NCBI GenBank assembly: GCA_002270565.1
Contig: NQMI01000056.1
Location: 192,168-256,167, forward strand
Reading direction: 5' to 3'
Length of the DNA: 64,000 bases
Source: Stenocarpella maydis
Lineage: Eukaryota > Ascomycota > Sordariomycetes > Diaporthales > Diaporthaceae
The translations under genes and the position numbers were made by a program. Shown in pieces: positions 59,039-64,000 of the stretch. The notes under the pieces are model-generated. The model did not search any database and was not told the DNA's origin. It saw only the letters and a list, made by a program, of their open reading frames with translations. How positions within the stretch are numbered: the first letter of the stretch is position 1; every line of letters starts with the position of its first letter.

Positions 59039-62000
59039 ATGGCTGAGGTGGCACTGGAGACTTCCCGCTTGAGGGCTTGGGTACAGGCGAAAGAGCTTGT
59101 TGCCTACTTCAACGAACTGCAGGCCAGTGTGGGAGACGCAAGTCTCATCTGCCAGCTTTTGCTCCAAGCTTTGGAACACGACCTGATCTCTGTGGACGTC
59201 TTCACCATATTTATTTCCTGGTCCAAGTCTCCTGCCATTATCACTAGGTGCCTGAATTATGAGCACAACATTAGCATATGGAGAATCGCCATCAAAGAAT
59301 TTGGCAAACATCTGAGACGACCTGGAAAATTCAACTGGGAACTGACTTGGAGAGCTTTGGGGGGCACCGAAGGGCTCGTCCAGCTCTTCGGCAGGAGCTC
59401 TGTTGACGAAGTCAAAACGGTCTCAACCTTCATCGGAGGCTGTAACCACGGTCAGGAGAACGTGCAAAGAGAGCGACGTGTCGAAGACCTCCTGCGAGCA
59501 CTTCTCCCCTCTGTCTACGCCACTACCTCCAACATACAAAGCAATGACAGTCGCCCTATTCAGCACCATTACGCCGCCATGCTATCTGCTTGCTCCAAAG
59601 GCTTTGTCAATGAAGTCCTCAACTCGCACGACAGTGGAAACCCGCTCTATAAATGGCGTGATCTGACCAGACTGGTTCGGAGCCACAGGGCCTTACTGAG
59701 AGAACGTGCCATCAACCACATCTTTGGCAGTGGGCCGGAAGACGAGGATGTTCCGCGCTACCTTGGCACATTCCTGTATGGCGACAAAGACTTTGCCATA
59801 AAAACACTCCAAGGCCGTCTTGATGGCACGGTCACTGATCAGAGATGGGGTCATAATGACGAGTTCGCAGTGCTGATGCCTATTATACGTCGCCTGACCA
59901 AACATCGGGCCGCTCCCCTGGAAGTGAAGCGGGAAACACACGATCTGATTAAACTTGGACTGGACATATTGGGCAAAGTCGGGAGTAAGCACGCAAGCAA
60001 ACCCCGGTCCTCGGACCTTTGGAACACGACCTTTTCTCGATGGCAAATTTGGCCAGCTCATTATGAAGATGTGCTGCGACTTGGAATGCGGTTGGGGCTC
60101 GCCAAACTCCCGCACAAGGCTCCCGGAAACTATCTCCCAGTTCTGCGGTGTCTGGACCCAGAGCCGAGAGAACGACTGCTGGAACTTTGCTACCTTGATA
60201 TTCCAGAACACCCATTGGCTCTCTTTTCCGCCGACGACTTCTTGACGGTTGCCGGGCAGAATTGGCCCCTGGAAATATTTCGCGTCATGAGCAACGATCG
60301 AGCAACCAGGGTGCTGAAGAAATTGTACCAAGTGAATCCTGAGTACAATTTTCTGGAAACTTCAGAGAATTCTTCGATACTCTCCGAGGGACATAACGGG
60401 TCTCAGCACAACTTGAACGTGGATCTGTACCTGACAATTCTCCAGCGTGGCGATCAGAATGTACAAAAGCGCTCCAGGGACACCGTCGACAGGCTTCGGA
60501 AGAAAGCTTCTACGGTCAGCGACCCGTCAGGCAGAGCGGCCCTCGCCAAAACTGCAGCATGCTATGCAGTTGCGACTGGAGATCTGAACGTATATGCCGA
60601 AACCGTGATCTGGCAGCAGCGTTTTATCCGGGACCCTTGGGCAGTGAAAGTTGTGTTCGGCCGGAACGTGGTCCGCTCAGACGAAGGTATTGAGCTTCTT
60701 TCAGGCGTTCCCGCCCCTGAAGCCTTGTCCTCCGTATCCAAGGATGGCATCCAATTACTGCTTGAAGAGATATCTCTCAACATCACGAGAGCAGACGCTG
60801 TTCTCAGGACTTTTCATGATTCCTATCTTCTTGCCACGCGGGAGCCCTCATTTCAGGAACATGACTGGAAGTACGTCAAGGAGCTATTCACTGAGGTGTT
60901 CAAGTCACGGATCTCTCGGTCAGAGACCCTTAAGAAGAAGTTTCCTATTTCCAGAAATGACATTTTCCGAGTGATTTGGAAGTGTTTCCTCGCGGCACTC
61001 GAGTGGCTGGGCACACAGTTTATCAACGAGATCCGAGCGCCAGTCCATGAGCTGCTGGAAAAGGCACAGCCTGGATTCCTTGCGGTCGCCACGAGATCGT
61101 TGCTCGACATCGGGACGGGGAGGCGGAAAAGACTACAAAATGAGGGCACATCTCAGCAAACGTCGACTGGATTCGGGGGCAGAGGCACAGCTGCATCTTC
61201 GCCGCCCCCGGGATTTCCCGCCGGAAAGACAAATCCAGTAGCTGGAGATGAGGCTATTGATCTGATGTCGTACAGAGCTCTCGTCAAGCTTGCAAATAGC
61301 GACATGCCGGCACTTGCGTCGCCGCTCATTCTGCAGACGGTTCTGGAACGGCCTGACGCTAGTTCGTGGCACAGAATGTTATTGTCAGTTGGCTTCCTGA
61401 AGAGGCTACGAGCTGAGGAGGCTCATGATCTGCTCTTGGACCTCGCGAAGGGTGTAGGTGAAAAGCTGGAAGAGCAGTCATATGTCCGAGTGGGCGAGTC
61501 CGAGCCCCCTAAGCATGCGCCAGCTAAGCCTGCCGTCAAGGTGACAACGGTGAAATACCTGGCCCAGCTCCTCAATAAGGCCGATTTCATCTCCAGTGAT
61601 ACAGCTGCCGAGGTTTTGATCGAGCTGGTCACGTCCGCACAGCATCGAGACATCCGCCTTGCAGCACTCGAAAGTCTTCTTAGCCTGCTGGATAGCGTCT
61701 GCACCGGTACGCAAGGAGCCACAAAACCAAACCCGACAGTACGCAAGATCATGAGCGCCCTAGAGAGTGTTATTCCGGTAGTCGGCAGCATAAATGAGCG
61801 ACGCCCCTTGCAGGAAGAAGATTGGATAGAGGCAGAAACGAGTGGAGTACTGCCGGAGCTGTCAAAGAGCAGCGCCAGCTATCTACCACCCCTGATGGAC
61901 GCAGTCGTTAAAGCAGTCCATGATGATAGCCGCCCTGGGCTCAAGAAGTTGGAAGACGAGTTCTTGGAGCTCATCATTCTTCCTATGCTCGAGCAGTCGC

Positions 62001-63040
62001 AGCAGGAGCACACAAGATGGATCAACATGTTCCTGGTCAAATACAGAGCCACAGCCCTGAAAGCTCACATCGCAGAGACACCGATAACACCGCTTCTTTG
62101 GAACACCGTCTTGTGCAGCTGCCATCTATCCATTCGCAAGAAGTATCTTCGCGACTTCAACAGATACGCGGTCCTCCGGATTGCGCCGACCCCCGCAATG
62201 AAGGAATTCAGTGCATCTTTGCGGGCCGATTCAGAGCTGCGGAAGGATCCTGAAGTGCGGCATTGGCTGGAGATCTTCGGACGCCCTATGACTCCCTATA
62301 ATACGGAGACAGCAAGGCTGAGCCTCCTTATAAACTCCTTGGACGTCCAGACTGTTGAATCTCAACACAGCGATTTGCTCGACATGTATTTCCAGCACAC
62401 AACCTCATACCTGGAGCAATACGAGGAGAACCCTAAAATGTGGAAGTACTTGGTGACTGAACTGACGCTAGTGAGGAGGGACCTTACGGAGGGTGAGGGA
62501 AATTACACTAGATGGCACACTTGCCATCGTTCTCTTATAGTACGGGTTTTAGACCTGATCAAGGATAAGAGGCGGCAAGGACAACGCCTCATTCTCCCGT
62601 CGACGGCGAAACTGGAGCTCTCACTCGCCTTCACGTTGGGCTGGTACGCAACTGAAGAAGGTTGCGAGAGGTTCGTCACCAATCTCGAAGAGCGGCTGTT
62701 GGCAATGCTCAACAAAGATAATGCCGCCGTTCTACAGTGGCCTGAGATCGCACGAGAGGCGTGCATCGTGATCCCGGCCATCCTTGCCACGGATGAGGAG
62801 CGGTTGAGGCTTGCGTACCATATCGGCAAGATTGGTCACGCTGACGGGGTTTCGGACAGTACGAGCCGGCAGCTGAGGGTGGCTTTGGAATTGATCAAAC
62901 TCGAGGTAGCTCTCAAGTTGATTGCACAGTGCGAAAAGACCAAGGATAGTGTGCTTGTGACACGGCTCCTGGAAGAGTGGCAGGCATGCGAGTCTGATGC
63001 CATCAGAGACAAAGTGTTCCAGTGGGAGAAAAACAGGTAG
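59039..63040 (+). CDS. Large intronless protein of unknown function, 1333 residues
   Basis: One uninterrupted frame from MAEVALETSRLRAWVQAKEL to WEKNR and TAG, in ordinary-GC DNA. The length without stops makes it certainly coding. The protein is almost entirely predicted helical, with repeated amphipathic helices that look like HEAT/ARM-type solenoid repeats (for example AAEVLIELVTSAQHRDIRLA and ALESLLSLLDSV). A low-complexity linker lies at about residues 700-725 (GGRGTAASSPPPGFPAGK). No signal peptide, membrane segment, ATPase or nuclease motif was seen. I do not recognise the family. It sits immediately to the right of the transposon island, 287 bp from the Tc1/mariner end, so transposon insertion has approached but not broken it. 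A scaffold role is a guess from fold only. Confidence 0.9.
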   Translation: MAEVALETSRLRAWVQAKELVAYFNELQASVGDASLICQLLLQALEHDLISVDVFTIFISWSKSPAIITRCLNYEHNISIWRIAIKEFGKHLRRPGKFNWELTWRALGGTEGLVQLFGRSSVDEVKTVSTFIGGCNHGQENVQRERRVEDLLRALLPSVYATTSNIQSNDSRPIQHHYAAMLSACSKGFVNEVLNSHDSGNPLYKWRDLTRLVRSHRALLRERAINHIFGSGPEDEDVPRYLGTFLYGDKDFAIKTLQGRLDGTVTDQRWGHNDEFAVLMPIIRRLTKHRAAPLEVKRETHDLIKLGLDILGKVGSKHASKPRSSDLWNTTFSRWQIWPAHYEDVLRLGMRLGLAKLPHKAPGNYLPVLRCLDPEPRERLLELCYLDIPEHPLALFSADDFLTVAGQNWPLEIFRVMSNDRATRVLKKLYQVNPEYNFLETSENSSILSEGHNGSQHNLNVDLYLTILQRGDQNVQKRSRDTVDRLRKKASTVSDPSGRAALAKTAACYAVATGDLNVYAETVIWQQRFIRDPWAVKVVFGRNVVRSDEGIELLSGVPAPEALSSVSKDGIQLLLEEISLNITRADAVLRTFHDSYLLATREPSFQEHDWKYVKELFTEVFKSRISRSETLKKKFPISRNDIFRVIWKCFLAALEWLGTQFINEIRAPVHELLEKAQPGFLAVATRSLLDIGTGRRKRLQNEGTSQQTSTGFGGRGTAASSPPPGFPAGKTNPVAGDEAIDLMSYRALVKLANSDMPALASPLILQTVLERPDASSWHRMLLSVGFLKRLRAEEAHDLLLDLAKGVGEKLEEQSYVRVGESEPPKHAPAKPAVKVTTVKYLAQLLNKADFISSDTAAEVLIELVTSAQHRDIRLAALESLLSLLDSVCTGTQGATKPNPTVRKIMSALESVIPVVGSINERRPLQEEDWIEAETSGVLPELSKSSASYLPPLMDAVVKAVHDDSRPGLKKLEDEFLELIILPMLEQSQQEHTRWINMFLVKYRATALKAHIAETPITPLLWNTVLCSCHLSIRKKYLRDFNRYAVLRIAPTPAMKEFSASLRADSELRKDPEVRHWLEIFGRPMTPYNTETARLSLLINSLDVQTVESQHSDLLDMYFQHTTSYLEQYEENPKMWKYLVTELTLVRRDLTEGEGNYTRWHTCHRSLIVRVLDLIKDKRRQGQRLILPSTAKLELSLAFTLGWYATEEGCERFVTNLEERLLAMLNKDNAAVLQWPEIAREACIVIPAILATDEERLRLAYHIGKIGHADGVSDSTSRQLRVALELIKLEVALKLIAQCEKTKDSVLVTRLLEEWQACESDAIRDKVFQWEKNR

Positions 63041-63609
63041 TTAGTTGGCGTGAGTCTCGATGGTCAACCTGAGAAGTGATGCTGTTGAGGAGCAAGCATG
63101 TGAGCAGGATGCCCATAACGGCGATGCTGTATTCTATTTCCAAGTATCGAGTGCAACGCGTGGTCGCAGAGGTCGCATCGATGACTCCATTTGGGAAAGC
63201 ATCTACTATGTATGTATAGATCCCGGCCTCCCAAGGCATGAAGTGAATGAAGTTGCACAGGCTATCCAGGCTAGAGGGACGGGCCCTTGCAGCTGCTGAC
63301 GTGCGTCTTCCAGGGATCTGTTCAGGGATCAGTGGGCCCCTTTCATCCCATCCCATGCCGCACGGTACGCTAGCTGCGACTCGGTTTTCTCCCTTTAGCT
63401 CGTGGCGTTAGTGTATTGTTAGTGCCAGCTGTCTCCATCACACCCTGGCCTCGGGGTCTGAACCATCTCCAAGGGGGCCTCGAGATTGCAGCTCCGCAGC
63501 AGCAGTCAACCAGCTCTCCTCGTCACCCGTCAGCTAGCACCTCAGCAATCCGATTCCAGCCCGGAGTTGAAGACCGCTCCCGTTGGGCCGATATCACTGA
63601 CCATTGGCT
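63041..63609. other. Promoter interval between the 1333-residue gene and the transporter
   Basis: No gene supported; short frames on both strands overlap the 5' leader of the next gene. Confidence 0.45.
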
Positions 63610-63746
63610 ATGGCAAGCGAACGCAAGTCGGCAGAGGCCGACCGGAGACTGGAAAGCGGGACTGCCAAGGGCGCCCCGGAAGCCGCGAGCAGCTCCGGTG
63701 GTCTTGGTGGCCTGCACCCGGCCTTCTTTATCGCGTAGGTTTCGTT

Positions 63747-63785
<39 letters not shown>

Positions 63786-64000
63786 GTGGTTCTAGGCTAA
63801 CACGGCACGCCTTGCTGTATAGCCTCTGGATCGCGCTGAGCTCAAGTGTGATCCTGTTCAACAAATGGATCCTTTCTACAGCAAAGTTTGGTATGCTCCC
63901 CTCTGCCCCGTGATATTCTTGTCGACCAAGAGGGCCGTACATGAAGCTAACCCATGTGAATTATAGAATACCGTAAGTCGCACGGCCATGTATCTCTGAC
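63610..64000 (+). CDS. Triose-phosphate/nucleotide-sugar transporter family protein, 5' part only
   Basis: N-terminal exons of a drug/metabolite-superfamily (TPT/SLC35-like) transporter, cut by the window edge. Exon 1 63610-63734 encodes MASERKSAEADRRLESG and a Gly/Ser-rich cytosolic tail ending HPAFFIA; exon 2 63823-63890 encodes LWIALSSSVILFNKWILSTA and KF, the first transmembrane helix with the NKW block typical of the family. Intron 1 (63735-63822) contains 13 TCG repeats. Intron 2 (63891-63966, CTAAC branch) leads to an apparent 6-nt exon, AATACC (63967-63972), followed at once by GTAAGT. This would give KFEY and the first base of a further codon, matching the family's K-F-x-Y-P. Substrate and organelle cannot be told from this fragment; Golgi or ER is usual. 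Confidence 0.8.
63747..63785 (+). repeat. (TCG)13 microsatellite in an intron
   Basis: Thirteen uninterrupted TCG units inside intron 1 of the transporter gene. If the intron were retained it would encode a valine run in one frame. Confidence 0.95.

Noticed and set aside
59003..59311. Minus-strand frame overlapping the start of the 1333-codon gene
   Set aside because: Antisense shadow of a long continuous coding frame.

Overview
The window is nuclear DNA of a filamentous ascomycete (Pezizomycotina, probably Sordariomycetes). This follows from short GT-AG introns with CTAAC/CTGAC-type branch sites, from fungal-specific genes (eEF3, FSH1-type hydrolase, ent-kaurene-oxidase-like P450, fungal ATP synthase subunit J) and from AT-rich transposon islands that look mutated by repeat-induced point mutation (RIP). 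No species call is possible by reading alone.

Layout. 1-1949 (-): N-terminal 649 codons of elongation factor 3. 3028-5241 (-): AtuA/DUF4387 fusion protein with an in-frame stop, followed by a decayed short-chain dehydrogenase (6330-7438). 9256-9958: a Ser/Thr/Pro-rich, apparently frameshifted protein. 10332-10908 (-): small coiled-coil protein. 13970-14911 (+): secreted GH16 beta-glucanase. 15787-17714: pogo/Fot1-like DNA transposon with complete terminal inverted repeats. 17831-19743 (-): six-exon P450. 21415-22988 (+): proteasome subunit Rpn5. 24353-24904 (+): hypothetical gene. 25868-26917 (+): FSH1-type serine hydrolase. 27472-27921 (-): ATP synthase subunit J. 28894-30037 (+): NIPSNAP protein. 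30620-31932 (-): Rogdi/Rav2, divergent from 32590-33222 (+), a Pop7/Rpp20-like RNase P/MRP subunit with an apparent frameshift. 34124-34225: intron-containing tRNA-Ala. 35464-36931 (-): FtsJ-like methyltransferase. 38130-38522 (+): small Cys-rich protein.

From about 38.9 to 57.0 kb lies one large AT-rich island made of degenerate transposons: a Tc1/mariner relic, an unidentified minus-strand element, and several copies of one chromodomain-type Ty3/Gypsy family in both orientations with three recognisable LTRs. An N at 46892 sits between two diverged copies of the same roughly 480-bp stretch, so this part of the assembly may be a join of two copies. A Tc1/mariner element of ordinary base composition (57036-58749) closes the island. 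Beyond it come an intronless 1333-codon gene of unknown function (59039-63040) and the first exons of a drug/metabolite-superfamily sugar-phosphate or nucleotide-sugar transporter (from 63610), including a 6-nt microexon.

Most intact genes are unrelated housekeeping functions (translation, proteasome, mitochondrion, V-ATPase regulation, RNA processing). Accessory functions (AtuA-like, SDR, P450, GH16) lie in the left half and partly look decayed. I found no convincing new multi-gene system. The most unusual observations are a conserved antisense coiled-coil ORF in the Gypsy family, the possible assembly join at the N, broken reading frames in otherwise conserved genes, and the large orphan gene.
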